Source: CAYLNH01 sp964384625
Lineage (GTDB): Bacteria; Verrucomicrobiota; Lentisphaeria; JABSQK01
Assembly (NCBI GenBank): GCA_964384625.1
Contig: CAYLNH010000027.1
Coordinates: 1 to 42,038, forward strand
Direction of reading: 5' to 3'
Length of the DNA stretch: 42,038 bases
Shown here: in pieces, positions 15,757 through 25,661 of the stretch
Numbering within the stretch: position 1 is the stretch's first letter
Layout: every line of letters starts with the position of its first letter
Program-made: the position numbers and the translations under genes
The notes under the pieces: model-generated
Told to the model about the DNA's origin: nothing
What the model saw: only the letters and a program-made list of their open reading frames with translations
Databases searched by the model: none

Positions 15757-16893
15757 ATGAACGTTGTACCAAAATACCTGGAAGACTATGCCGCGACTTG
15801 GGAGACGGACCCGCACCAGGCCAATCTGGACTGGTTTGCCGACGCCAGGTGGGGTCTGTTCATGCATTACGGGCTGTACGCGCAGATGGCTGCCGGCGAG
15901 TGGGTGCAGTTTCGCCGGCCGGTGCCGATCGCCGAATACGAGAAACTGTACGACACCTTTGATCCGCAGAACTTCGATGCCGACTTCATCACGGACCTGG
16001 CGCTGGAAGCCGAGATGAAATACGTCAACATCACGGCATGTCATCATGAAGGTTTCTGTCTATGGAAGTCGGACGTCGAAGCGTGGAACAGCTACAACGC
16101 CTGCCGCCGCGACCTGGTACGGGAGCTGGCGGAGCAGTGCGACAAGAAGGGGCTCGGGTTTTTTACGTACTTCACGCACATCCTCAATTGGCGGCATCCG
16201 TATGCCATGACGACCGACATTCTGCCGATGGCACGGCCGCCTTACGAACACGACGAACCACGCTACGAACTGACGGATCCCGCCGAGTTCAGCAAATTCT
16301 GGGAGTGGTCGCACGGCTGCATGAAGGAGCTCCTGGAGCTGGAATACCCGCTGGCGGGCATGTGGCTGGACATCATTATGGGCTATTACCAGGCGCCGGA
16401 CCTTATCCCGATTGAGGAGACCTACCGGATCATCCGCGAGATGCGGCCGGAAGCGTTGATCTCGTTCAAGCAGGGCGCCACCGGCACGGAGGACTTCGCG
16501 TCGCCCGAGCGTTCGTTCCATTCGATGGCCGATCGTCTGCGCGACCAGGGCAACGATCGCGGGGCAGAGATCGCGGCAAGTGCATTCGCGGGCAACCGAA
16601 ACAAGCACAACGAAGTCTGTATGACCTTGCAGGAGAACTGCTGGGGCTACCACCAGGAGTCCCGCCACTTCACGGCGGCCGAGGTCCGCCAGCGCCTGGC
16701 CGAAGCCCACGTGAACAACTGCAACATGCTGGCCAACGTCGGTCCCCTGCCGGACGGCTCGATCCATCCGGACGACATTGCCTGTCTGCGGGCGTGCGGC
16801 AAACGCATTCGCGAGGACGGCTGGCCGACGCCGACAGAAGCCGCAGCCGACACGACGCATCACCCAACGGCCGACGAGCCCGCGGCGGGTTAG
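15757..16893 (+). CDS. Alpha-L-fucosidase-like protein (GH29 type)
   Basis: A 378-residue enzyme of the GH29 fold. The start pattern RWGLFMHYGLYAQ corresponds to the family's F-G-x-F-x-H-W-G-x-Y motif. ITACHHEGFCLW matches the conserved T-A-K-H-H-D-G-F region (His96-His97). GMWLDIIMG places Asp205 where GH29 has its nucleophile. The protein stops soon after the barrel (NMLANVGPLPDGSI), so it lacks the C-terminal beta-sandwich found in many fucosidases. There is no signal peptide. The start at 15757 has GGAG seven bases upstream. It is divergent from an AraC regulator. Function is probably removal of alpha-L-fucose, but GH29 relatives with other specificities exist. Confidence 0.85.
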   Translation: MNVVPKYLEDYAATWETDPHQANLDWFADARWGLFMHYGLYAQMAAGEWVQFRRPVPIAEYEKLYDTFDPQNFDADFITDLALEAEMKYVNITACHHEGFCLWKSDVEAWNSYNACRRDLVRELAEQCDKKGLGFFTYFTHILNWRHPYAMTTDILPMARPPYEHDEPRYELTDPAEFSKFWEWSHGCMKELLELEYPLAGMWLDIIMGYYQAPDLIPIEETYRIIREMRPEALISFKQGATGTEDFASPERSFHSMADRLRDQGNDRGAEIAASAFAGNRNKHNEVCMTLQENCWGYHQESRHFTAAEVRQRLAEAHVNNCNMLANVGPLPDGSIHPDDIACLRACGKRIREDGWPTPTEAAADTTHHPTADEPAAG

Positions 16894-17323
16894 CCGAAGA
16901 TTTCATGCGTTCTGTCGCCAGTCGGCGCCAATGGTCTGGAGTTCCAGGCAGCCGAGGGGCGATTGCCGCCGGCGTCGTTGACATATTGTCAGCGGATCCG
17001 CCGCGGCGGCAGCTATGGCCAAGACCGGCTGACGCAGCCATTGCAGCCAGTTGCAACAGCGCCGCAGGAAGTGATGAATCTTCGGCGCCTTCTCCGTAGA
17101 AACTGCAGCCGCAAAACGAGCCAAACCCACGGCAACGCCTTCCGCGTTGAGCCGTATCGCTACTCATCCCTGGGGCAGGCTTCGCCAACGCCAGACTTGA
17201 ACCGATCACGCCCCCAGCGGGCGGAGTTCCGGCCACAGAAAAACGTAGAATGCCCGAAGCAACTGATTCACCCTCGACACGAGGCCGTGGGGGTCTGCAG
17301 AAGGCCTTTCGCGGGAGATGCAG
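16894..17323. other. Noncoding gap between convergent genes
   Basis: 430 bp between the fucosidase stop and the mannosidase stop. Open frames here have no start context or recognisable motif. I see no T-tailed terminator, repeat or RNA gene. Confidence 0.5.
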
Positions 17324-19624
17324 CTACTGAATCAGCAACGTCATGATCCCGTGTTTATGCAGCTCGGCGCGGTAGCCCATGCCGGTCTCGCGGTCGCCGA
17401 TGGGGCGCTCCAGCAGGTCGGTCGGGGTGACGGACCGTTTCTCGTCGAAGGCCAGATTGACGTCTGTGCCGCGGCCGCCGGCGTCCTGCAGGCGCAGGAT
17501 CCAGCCGCTGCCGTCTTCCGCCGGTTTCCAGGCGGTGACAACGACGTCGCCCTCGATGAAGAAGGGGACTTCGAGATGTCCCGGCAGGTTGTATTCGTAG
17601 CCGGTGCGCGTCAGGTCGCCGAAGCTGAGACCGTCGTAGTAGGGGTAGATGGAGTACTCGAACCGATGCCAGCCGGTATCTCGCTGGCCGTCGATGTCCC
17701 AGAATTCATAGCCGGACGGTTCAACGATGCAGAAGTGCCATTCCGGCGACCGCAGGAGCGACAGGTCCAGGCGGTTCGGCATCCAGCGGTTGCACGGCAG
17801 GCCCTTGTTGAGCAAGGCAACGCCGCGTTTGTCGTCGACGGCTTTGCGGACCCAATGCAGCGTACCGAATTCGCGGTGATCGGCGTTCCACTGTGAGAAG
17901 TCGAGTTTGTCCGGATCCCAGTCGCGGTCGATGAAGCCGAAGGGGACCTCATAGGTGGCGGTATTGTCCCGGGCGTCCACCGGGATGACGACGCGGAGTC
18001 GGCGGCTGCAGGTATCCCAATCGGTATCGACGACGAAGTCGATTCGTTTGCCGTCGTCGGACAGCCTGGCGGTGACGATCCAACTGAGTTGTTTGACTTT
18101 GATGTCGTTGCCGGTGTAGGTGCCGCGCCAGCGCAGGATATTGTTGCCGAGCCAGCAGATTTCGTTGAAGCGGCCGAGTTGGAGGTTGGCGCCGGGCGCA
18201 TCCTTCGGGATGCGCTGGCCCCAGGCGTCGCCGACGTCCCAGTCGAGTGCGAGTTCGCCGATCCGCATGGGCCGATGCGTGCGGTTGGTGTGCGGGCATT
18301 CGCCGAACACATCGTTGCCGTCCTTCAGGATTTTGCGGATGCCGTCGCGATCAAAAGTTATTTCGAAGTCGCCGAATCCGGCCGTCGCCGGGAAGTCGGT
18401 CACTTCCTTGAGCGACAGCTCCATACTGGCGTCCGGCACCAGGTAGTGGCGGTTGGCGATGGTTTCGGCTTCATCGAGGAAGCGCTCGATTTCGCGGGCC
18501 GCACTGTCGATGTGCGTCCCGGTAACGGCATCGTGGAACTGACAGAACGTGACGTTTTGCCAGGCCTTGGCAAAGCCCTTCGGCAAGGGCTCGGGCTGCC
18601 CCTGTTTCCAGGTGCGCGTGGCCTTCTGGGCCTCGGCCAGGACGAGCCAGTAGCTGATCTTGCGGATCCGCTGTTTGACATCGATGCGGGAGACCAGGCA
18701 GCCGGGCATGGCCGGGTTGAGGTCGCGCGACGGCGTGTTGTCCCGTTCGGCCAGGGCCTGCTCGAGCCGGGCCTTGTCGGCCTCGTAGACTTCGACCGGG
18801 CCGGCAAAACGGGCCGTGCACTTGCCGCCGTGCCCGGCATTGAATTCCTTGACAACTTCCGGAAGCCAGGTGGGGGTGGGCACCTCTTCCGAGCCGAGAC
18901 AGACACGGACGACATCGGCGTCGGCAGCCATTGCCTCGGCCAGAAGGGCCTCGACGTGGTCACGCTGGAAATCCTCCCAGACGACCATGCCGAGCTGATC
19001 GCAGGCATCGCAGCCGGCGCCCTGGCAGACGTCGCACGGCGGGTGCTTGGTATAGGTGCCCGAAACGAAAGATTTGAGCCGGTCGGCCTGCGGCAGTCTG
19101 GTGCCGTCGATTCCGACCCAGACGTCTTCGTCGAGGGTCTGGTAGGACAGACAGCTGACGGCTTCGGCGCCGACGCCCTTGAGGACCTGCGGCAGGTTCG
19201 GGCTGTTGCCGAAGGCGTCTTCGAGCCAGGCGATCTTCAGTCCCGGATGGTCGTCCCCGACGAAATCACGGTAGAACGGCTGGGCCACGAGGAAGTTGCG
19301 GACCAGGCCTTCGGCGGTCGGCATGACGGAGTCCTGAACGGTTTCGCCGGCGAGCATGACGGTGAGCTGACCGTTTTTCGCGAGTTCCTGCAACAGCTCT
19401 TTTTTGTCCTTGTTGCGTTTCAGGAATTTGCGCCAGACGACGGCCTGCCCCTCGCTGAAGGTGACGCCCTGCGGCGCCAGTTCGAGGAAGCGGTTGATGG
19501 CGAACGCCTCGACCTCGGCGTAGCTGCGGACGCTGACCCCCTTGAATTTCGCGGGCTTGTCAAAGCACCGCCGCCACGTTGGGTCCCAGTGCATATGATG
19601 ATAGATCAGGATCTCTTTCGCCAT
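17324..19624 (-). CDS. GH38-type alpha-mannosidase with Cys cluster
   Basis: A 766-residue protein with a GH38 N-terminal catalytic domain. HMHWDPTW at residues 10-17 gives the zinc-binding His10-x-His12-x-Asp14 signature. AWLEDAFGNSPNLPQVL supplies the nucleophile Asp136. QFHDAVTGTH in the middle corresponds to the family's H-D-x-x-x-G-T motif before the C-terminal beta-sandwich region. An unusual insert at 197-208, CDVCQGAGCDACD, has the CxxCx(4)CxxC look of a DnaJ-type zinc site. The start at 19624 has GAGGAGA upstream, and a good promoter lies about 75 bp ahead. No signal peptide. Likely role: hydrolysis of alpha-mannosides taken up from mannose-rich glycans. Confidence 0.88.
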   Translation of the reverse strand: MAKEILIYHHMHWDPTWRRCFDKPAKFKGVSVRSYAEVEAFAINRFLELAPQGVTFSEGQAVVWRKFLKRNKDKKELLQELAKNGQLTVMLAGETVQDSVMPTAEGLVRNFLVAQPFYRDFVGDDHPGLKIAWLEDAFGNSPNLPQVLKGVGAEAVSCLSYQTLDEDVWVGIDGTRLPQADRLKSFVSGTYTKHPPCDVCQGAGCDACDQLGMVVWEDFQRDHVEALLAEAMAADADVVRVCLGSEEVPTPTWLPEVVKEFNAGHGGKCTARFAGPVEVYEADKARLEQALAERDNTPSRDLNPAMPGCLVSRIDVKQRIRKISYWLVLAEAQKATRTWKQGQPEPLPKGFAKAWQNVTFCQFHDAVTGTHIDSAAREIERFLDEAETIANRHYLVPDASMELSLKEVTDFPATAGFGDFEITFDRDGIRKILKDGNDVFGECPHTNRTHRPMRIGELALDWDVGDAWGQRIPKDAPGANLQLGRFNEICWLGNNILRWRGTYTGNDIKVKQLSWIVTARLSDDGKRIDFVVDTDWDTCSRRLRVVIPVDARDNTATYEVPFGFIDRDWDPDKLDFSQWNADHREFGTLHWVRKAVDDKRGVALLNKGLPCNRWMPNRLDLSLLRSPEWHFCIVEPSGYEFWDIDGQRDTGWHRFEYSIYPYYDGLSFGDLTRTGYEYNLPGHLEVPFFIEGDVVVTAWKPAEDGSGWILRLQDAGGRGTDVNLAFDEKRSVTPTDLLERPIGDRETGMGYRAELHKHGIMTLLIQ

Positions 19625-19697
19625 GGTAGATCTCTCCTCGGTAGCGGAAATCGCCTGGCCCGGCCCTCCGCAGATTCTCCTGGTATCCTGCGGCTGG

Positions 19698-19725
19698 ATT
19701 GTACATGAACTGAAAGAAGAGTCAA
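19698..19725 (-). promoter_or_regulatory. Sigma-70-type promoter of the mannosidase
   Basis: On the minus strand TTGACT (19725-19720) and TACAAT (19703-19698) are separated by 16 bp, a strong match to consensus. The mannosidase ATG is about 75 bp downstream. Confidence 0.7.
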
Positions 19726-19842
19726 GGAACAGCGAGGCCGAGATGTCCTGCGTCAGTCACGGGGAGCGGCTCCCGCGTGCGGCCTTCCTGCCGCCATACG
19801 CTACACCCCGTCACTGATGCATTACGCCGAGGTCACCCCGGG

Positions 19843-22044
19843 TCAGGCATTCTCGTGGTCGGGCGCATACTGATCCAGGGTTGCCTTGGTGATCAGTCCC
19901 TTGGCGTGCAGGTTTTTCAGCGCCCGGGCCATTGTGATCATGCCCAGTTTGGCGAAGGTCTCCATGCTGGCGACGATCTGGTGCGTCCGCGAGTCGCGGA
20001 TCAACGCCTTGATCGGGGTATTCGCCATCATGATTTCAAAGGCTGCAATCCGGCCCTTGCCGTCGGCGCGCGGCACCAGCCGCTGTGAGACGACGGCGGC
20101 GAGGCAGCCGGCAAGCTGGGTGCGCACCTGATTCTGCTGGTAGGGCGGGAAGGAGTCGATGATGCGGTCAACGGTCTGGGGGCAGTCGTTGGTGTGCAGC
20201 GTGGCGATGACCAGGTGACCGGTCTCGGCCGCCGTCAATGCCGCCGCAATGGTCTCGGGGTCGCGCATCTCACCGATCAGGATGACGTCCGGATCCTGGC
20301 GCAGGACATACTTGAGCGCACTCGCGAACGATTTGGTGTCGGCAAACACTTCGCGTTGTTCGACCACGGCCTTCTGGTTGCTGTGGACGTATTCGATCGG
20401 ATCTTCGACGGTGATGATATGGCAGGGCCGCTTGTGGTTGATGTAATCGATCAGGCAGGCTTGCGTCGTGGACTTGCCGGACCCGGTCGGACCGGTAACC
20501 AGGATCAAGCCGTACTGGCGGTCGGCCAGCCGGACGACGGTGTCCGGCAGGTTCAGCTCGCGGGCCGCGGGGATCTCCTGCGGGATGACGCGCAGGGCGA
20601 CCGCAATGCAGCCTTTCTGATAGAAACCGTTCACCCGGAAACGATGGCCCTCCAGGCCTTTCTTGTCTTCGTCATCCTTGCCGAAACGGTTGACGCTGAG
20701 GGCAAAATCGATTTCGCGGCTGGCCTCGAACTGGACGCGCTGTGCCGGATTGAGCAGACTGAACAGCAGCCGCTGCGTGTCGTGCGGCCCCAGCGACGGC
20801 AGATCCAATTCGGAGAGATCGCCGTTCAGCCGCAGCAGCGGCGGGCTGCCGATTGTCAGGATCAGATCGCTGGCGTGGTGTTTGACTGCCGCCCGCAGCA
20901 AGCTGCGCATACTGGCGCGGCGGCCGTCGCCGTCGACGGCCTTGCGGCGCAGACTTTCGATGCCGGTCTCCATGCCCTGAACGGCCAGGAGGAATTCCTC
21001 ACGGTTGGTGGCGGCGGCGGCGGCGGCTTCGATCGCGACTTCGCCGCGCTGCACCAGATCGGCCAGACTGCGGGTAAAGGTGATCATCCCTTCGGTCCCG
21101 CCGGCACGCAGGAGATCGCTGACTTCGTCCAGCTGGCGGGCGGCGATGGCGCGGCGGATCAGCGGGGTTGCGACCAGGATTTCGAAGGCGGGCAGCAGGC
21201 CTTCTGCTTCCTTCTTGTGCAGGAGTCGCTGGGAAACGATGCCGACCAGCGAGATGGAGAAATCGAGCGCCAGTTGATCGCGTTGTCCTTCCGGGAAGTA
21301 GCCGATGATGCGTTCAATGGTCTGGGCCGGGTCGACCGTGTGCATGGTGGTCACCACCAGATGGCCGGTCATCGCGGCTGAGATCGCGGTTTCAATCGTC
21401 TCGGCATCGCGCATCTCGCCGATGAAGATCACGTCCGGGCTCTGCCGCACCACGTGGCGCAGGGCGGAGGCGAAGCTCTGCGTGTCGTTGCCCACTTCCC
21501 GCTGGGTGACGATGCTTTGGTCGTCCCGATGAACAAACTCGATCGGGTCTTCGATGGTGATGATGTGTTTCGACTGCTCGGAGTTGATGTGATGCAGCAG
21601 CGCCGCCATGGTCGAAGACTTGCCGGACCCGGTCGAACCGGTAATCAGCAGCAGGCCGCGGCTGGCCAGCGAGAAGTCGCTGATGACCTTCGGCAGGCGC
21701 AGTTCCTCAAACGACAGGTTCCCCAGAGGCACGCGCCGGGCGACCATCGCCAGCCGCCCGCTCTCATAGAAGAAATTCAGCCGGTAACGCTCGGTGTCGC
21801 TGAGCGAGATGCCGACGTCGACATCGCGTTCCGCCTCGATGCGCGCCTGCATCCCCGGCGGCAGGCAGGCAGCCAGGAAGGCCTCGAAGTCGGCATCTGC
21901 AATTTCTGCGGCGCCCAGTTCCTCGACCTCGCCGAACACTCGGTAACACGGCGCCTTGCCGACCGTCGCAAAGAGGTCGGAGGCGTTCTTCTCAAGCATC
22001 CCCTGCAGATAGTCAACAATTCGTCCGGATTCGCCAGTCACCAA
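19843..22044 (-). CDS. Fused tandem PilT-type ATPases (two complete modules)
   Basis: A 733-residue protein made of two complete PilT/PilU-like retraction ATPases in one chain. Module 1 (about 1-345) opens with EKNASDLFATVG and has Walker A GSTGSGKS (136-143) and Walker B DVIFIGEMRD (204-213). Module 2 (about 375-733) opens with KHHASDLILTIG and has Walker A GPTGSGKS (518-525) and DVILIGEMRD (586-595). Module 2 ends with PIKALIRDSRTHQI, matching the AIRNLIRE-type retraction signature of PilT; module 1 has a diverged PLIRRAIAARQLDEV there. An Ala-rich linker joins them. There is no ATG at the front: the frame opens at TTG 22044 or GTG 22041, and the latter has GGA upstream. The first ATG (21999) would cut conserved residues. 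It lies 10 bp after a small lipoprotein gene. Confidence 0.92.
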   Translation of the reverse strand: MVTGESGRIVDYLQGMLEKNASDLFATVGKAPCYRVFGEVEELGAAEIADADFEAFLAACLPPGMQARIEAERDVDVGISLSDTERYRLNFFYESGRLAMVARRVPLGNLSFEELRLPKVISDFSLASRGLLLITGSTGSGKSSTMAALLHHINSEQSKHIITIEDPIEFVHRDDQSIVTQREVGNDTQSFASALRHVVRQSPDVIFIGEMRDAETIETAISAAMTGHLVVTTMHTVDPAQTIERIIGYFPEGQRDQLALDFSISLVGIVSQRLLHKKEAEGLLPAFEILVATPLIRRAIAARQLDEVSDLLRAGGTEGMITFTRSLADLVQRGEVAIEAAAAAATNREEFLLAVQGMETGIESLRRKAVDGDGRRASMRSLLRAAVKHHASDLILTIGSPPLLRLNGDLSELDLPSLGPHDTQRLLFSLLNPAQRVQFEASREIDFALSVNRFGKDDEDKKGLEGHRFRVNGFYQKGCIAVALRVIPQEIPAARELNLPDTVVRLADRQYGLILVTGPTGSGKSTTQACLIDYINHKRPCHIITVEDPIEYVHSNQKAVVEQREVFADTKSFASALKYVLRQDPDVILIGEMRDPETIAAALTAAETGHLVIATLHTNDCPQTVDRIIDSFPPYQQNQVRTQLAGCLAAVVSQRLVPRADGKGRIAAFEIMMANTPIKALIRDSRTHQIVASMETFAKLGMITMARALKNLHAKGLITKATLDQYAPDHENA

Positions 22045-22054
22045 TCAGTCCGTT

Positions 22055-22246
22055 CTAAATGGGGAAGTCATCGATCTGTTCGGCCAGTTCATCAATGGCG
22101 TCGTGGGCGGTATTCCCGGCCACCGGGATAACGCTGACGGCCGCGCCGACGACCCGCAGCGGCACGGTGACGATCTTCGTCAAGACACACCCGGTGCTCA
22201 GACAGAGCGCCAGAGCCATCACCAGGATCATTGCTGTACGTTTCAT
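22055..22246 (-). CDS. Small lipoprotein
   Basis: A 63-residue protein with a signal peptide and lipobox LSTGC (Cys at about 20). A short mature part follows with KIVTVPLRVVGAAVSVIPVA and an acidic end DAIDELAEQIDD. It resembles small lipoproteins annotated with the domain of unknown function DUF6726, though I cannot confirm that. The ATG at 22246 is chosen because the signal peptide begins there. It lies between the MoxR gene (58 bp upstream) and the fused PilT gene (10 bp downstream), so it is probably part of that transcript. Function unknown. Confidence 0.75.
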   Translation of the reverse strand: MKRTAMILVMALALCLSTGCVLTKIVTVPLRVVGAAVSVIPVAGNTAHDAIDELAEQIDDFPI

Positions 22247-22304
22247 TCTGTGTCTCTCTTGTTTGCTGTGTCTGCCGCGGTCGAACCGTGATACGAAAGA
22301 CGAA

Positions 22305-23294
<990 letters not shown>

Positions 23295-23384
23295 AAAATC
23301 CCCTTTTGGTCATAACTCCGGGTGGACCCCGTAACATACGCTGCCGCCGGCGGAATGCAACGCCGCCGCAGCCGCGGCCGGACC

Positions 23385-24512
23385 CTACGGAATCAGGTCC
23401 TGGCTGGCGCGGAAGGCGCGTTCATAGCGATGCAGCTCCAGGACGCTCAGGAGATACGCCAGGGTTGACTCGGCGCCCTGGTTGGCCGAGATCCCGGTCT
23501 CGCTCAGGCCGTCAAAGCCGCCGCCGGTATTCGGGTTGTACATTGGTTTGCCGGCGTCATTGCGGCCGGTGAACCACTCAAAGCAGCGTTTGGCTTCATT
23601 CGTCCAATAGACATCCCGGCTGATCAGCGCCGCGGTCAGACAGGCCTGGACCAGCGCTTTGGCCTCGATCGGCTGCTGGTCATAGCGGGCCTTCTTCTTG
23701 CCGCGCACATACCAGCCGTCATTGCCGATGACGGACAGTTGCCCGTCATCGCCGGTCTGTACATCCAACAACCAGCTGAGCGATTTGAGGCCGGCGTCCA
23801 CGATGTCCTGACGATCCAGCCGCAGACCGGCGATCAGGAGGGCATGCGGCAGTTTGGCATTTCCCCAGCTCAAGACATTTTCCCACCACGGCCATTCGTC
23901 GTCGGCGCCGCGTGTCCAGCGCTCCCACAGCCGCTGTGCCAGGAGGTCCCGGTATTCGCAGGCCGGTTCGGCTTCGACGTCGCGGGTGCTGCGCAGGTAT
24001 TCGTCGATGCCGAGCAGGGCGTAGGCACACGGCCGCAGCGAATAGAATTCGGGAACGACCCGCAGCGCTTTGCGGAAGATCTCGTCGGCCAGCATACAGA
24101 TGTCGTTCATATGCCCGCGGCGAACGGTGATGCCCAGGCCCCACAAGGCCCGCGCATGACTGTCCTCCGAGCCGATTTCCTCGAGCCACGTCCGGTCGTA
24201 ATTCATAAAGTTGCGGAACCGGCCGTTGTCTTCGTTGAAGGCATAGGCGAGGAACGCGAGGTAGCGGTGCATTGCCACGGTCAGTTGCTCATGGGCCCCT
24301 GAACCGGCGTCGGCCACCTGCGGTTTGAGGTCGTAGTAGTAGACGCCGGCGATGAGCGCCCGCGCCGTGTCATCCGTGCAGTACCCATGATGCAGATTGG
24401 GGGTTGCACTGGTTGCGTGCTGCAGGATGGTCGTGTCATCCGACAACACCAGCATATGCCGCAGGTCAATCGGCGGCAGGGGGTCGACGTAGAGCGGCGG
24501 TAGTGCCTTCAT
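23385..24512 (-). CDS. (Alpha/alpha)-barrel-like carbohydrate-associated protein
   Basis: A 375-residue protein resembling the C-terminal domain found attached to some bacterial glycosyltransferases. Typical stretches are LPPIDLRHMLVLSDDTTILQ, HHGYCTDDTARALI, GRFRNFMNYDRTWLEE and GSEDSHARALWGLG. Repeated helical hairpins suggest an (alpha/alpha) toroid like that of glycoside hydrolases acting on oligosaccharides. No glycosyltransferase domain is attached, so it is a stand-alone form. The start at 24512 has a modest GAG upstream. It reads toward the MoxR gene, 90 bp away on the same strand. The exact activity is unknown; the conserved Asp and Glu residues make a hydrolase or phosphorylase partner plausible. 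Confidence 0.65.
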   Translation of the reverse strand: MKALPPLYVDPLPPIDLRHMLVLSDDTTILQHATSATPNLHHGYCTDDTARALIAGVYYYDLKPQVADAGSGAHEQLTVAMHRYLAFLAYAFNEDNGRFRNFMNYDRTWLEEIGSEDSHARALWGLGITVRRGHMNDICMLADEIFRKALRVVPEFYSLRPCAYALLGIDEYLRSTRDVEAEPACEYRDLLAQRLWERWTRGADDEWPWWENVLSWGNAKLPHALLIAGLRLDRQDIVDAGLKSLSWLLDVQTGDDGQLSVIGNDGWYVRGKKKARYDQQPIEAKALVQACLTAALISRDVYWTNEAKRCFEWFTGRNDAGKPMYNPNTGGGFDGLSETGISANQGAESTLAYLLSVLELHRYERAFRASQDLIP

Positions 24513-24974
24513 AAGCGCTCAGCCCGGGGCTGAATCTCTCCTTGTCCCTTTGGTTTAGAGCGGTTCGAACCTGCGCCCAATACTACACAGCAGACCCTGC
24601 GGTGTCAACTGACAACGGTTGGATGAACGGTGAAGACGAACCCGTTAAGTCCTCGCTTGCTGCCCTTCGCGGTCCGCATAGAGATCCCGCACCCTTGCAA
24701 TGCGTATCAGGATCGGTCACCGGCAACACACGGCCGCCTTGAACCCCGTTTTTCTGCCGCTCTGGTCGGCGTGCCGACCAGAGCGGCAGAAAAACGGGGT
24801 TGGGTGTGCCACGGATTCATGTCAGTGACTGATCCTCAAGTGGCGCGGGTCAAGCCTGCGGGATGCGAAGGAGGGCAGTAATCGAGGACTTACCGAACCC
24901 GCCGGACCGTCTTGCAGAGACTCCCCGGCGACGGTACATTTCAGGACGATTGCGAAGACAATGTGGAGGACACC
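24513..24974. other. Noncoding gap with palindromic element
   Basis: 462 bp between divergent genes. The 24681-24867 part is a palindromic element listed separately. GGAGGA at 24965-24970 is the ribosome binding site of the downstream lipoprotein. A tRNA-like GGTTCGAACC near 24563 was examined and not supported. Confidence 0.6.
24681..24867. mobile_element. MITE-like palindromic element, complete copy
   Basis: The centre is a perfect 29-bp inverted repeat with a 2-base loop (24742-24770 and 24773-24801; arm begins AACCCCGTTTTTCTGCCGC). Imperfect terminal inverted repeats flank it: the left end starts GAGATCCCGCACCCTTGC and contains AGGATCGGTCAC, and the right end, read backwards, starts GCATCCCGCAGGCTTG and contains AGGATCAGTCAC. 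The left half is shared with 36182-36266. No ORF lies inside. The structure fits a non-autonomous mobile palindrome or large REP-like element; no target-site duplication was identified. Confidence 0.65.
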
Positions 24975-25661
24975 ATGCGATATATTCATCTGCTTCTGAT
25001 TGCCGTGCTGACGGGGCTGGCCGGGTGTGCCGGTTACCAGCCGTCCGAAGGCGTCCGCGAGAAAGCCGCAGATCCCGTGCCGGTGGAGATCAAGTTCCTG
25101 AAACGCCGGCATGTGATTGCGGACTACAAGTACAAGGACTACTACTTCGATCTGAAGATCACGAACCACTACAGCAGCCCGATGTGGTTTGTCATCCGCC
25201 ATATCGGCAACGAACCGCTGCGGGAGGACGCGATGTTCCACGGCAAGAAACTCGGCAAGCAGCCGTTTGCCGGATGGGTGTTCGACGGCGCCCGCACCGG
25301 CGGCAAAGGCAAGGTGGTCAAGATCGACCACCTCGGCCGGCACAAATTCACCGCGTTCCATCTGCCGGCCAAAGGCACCGTCCATTTCGCCCGTTACCAC
25401 ATGGTTTCGCCGCTGAACTTCCACGAGTTCGACGTCTGGGTCGCCCCGACCATCCTGGTGAATGCCAAAACCCCGTTGCGCCGGTGGCTGCCCTACAAGA
25501 CCCTCTCCGACGCCGAGGTGGTCCTGTCCAAGGACGCCAAAGGAAAAAGCCTTGACTGGAACCCGGAGCGCATGGGCTCGCGTCAGGACTATCCCAAGGA
25601 GAAGGTCAAGATGGTCTGGGTCGAAGCCAAACGGAAGTACAAACTCGACCTCGACTACTGA
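24975..25661 (+). CDS. Lipoprotein of unknown function
   Basis: A 228-residue protein with a signal peptide and lipobox GLAGC (Cys at about 18). The mature part is rich in aromatic and basic residues (KYKDYYFDLKITNHYSSP, KFTAFHLPAKG, EFDVWVAPTILV) and looks like a beta-sandwich, but I recognise no family. The start at 24975 is fixed by GGAGGA four bases upstream and by the signal peptide. It stands alone on the plus strand after the palindromic element. Probably anchored in the outer or inner membrane facing the periplasm; role unknown. Confidence 0.8.
   Translation: MRYIHLLLIAVLTGLAGCAGYQPSEGVREKAADPVPVEIKFLKRRHVIADYKYKDYYFDLKITNHYSSPMWFVIRHIGNEPLREDAMFHGKKLGKQPFAGWVFDGARTGGKGKVVKIDHLGRHKFTAFHLPAKGTVHFARYHMVSPLNFHEFDVWVAPTILVNAKTPLRRWLPYKTLSDAEVVLSKDAKGKSLDWNPERMGSRQDYPKEKVKMVWVEAKRKYKLDLDY

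Noticed and set aside
16670..17236. Minus-strand 188-codon frame in the fucosidase-mannosidase gap
   Set aside because: Overlaps the fucosidase end, has low-complexity composition and no start context or family motif.
18089..19708. 539-codon frame antisense to the mannosidase
   Set aside because: The GH38 motifs lie on the minus strand; this frame has no recognisable motif.
24558..24578. tRNA-like GGTTCGAACC
   Set aside because: The flanking bases do not form a T-stem and no acceptor or anticodon arm can be drawn.
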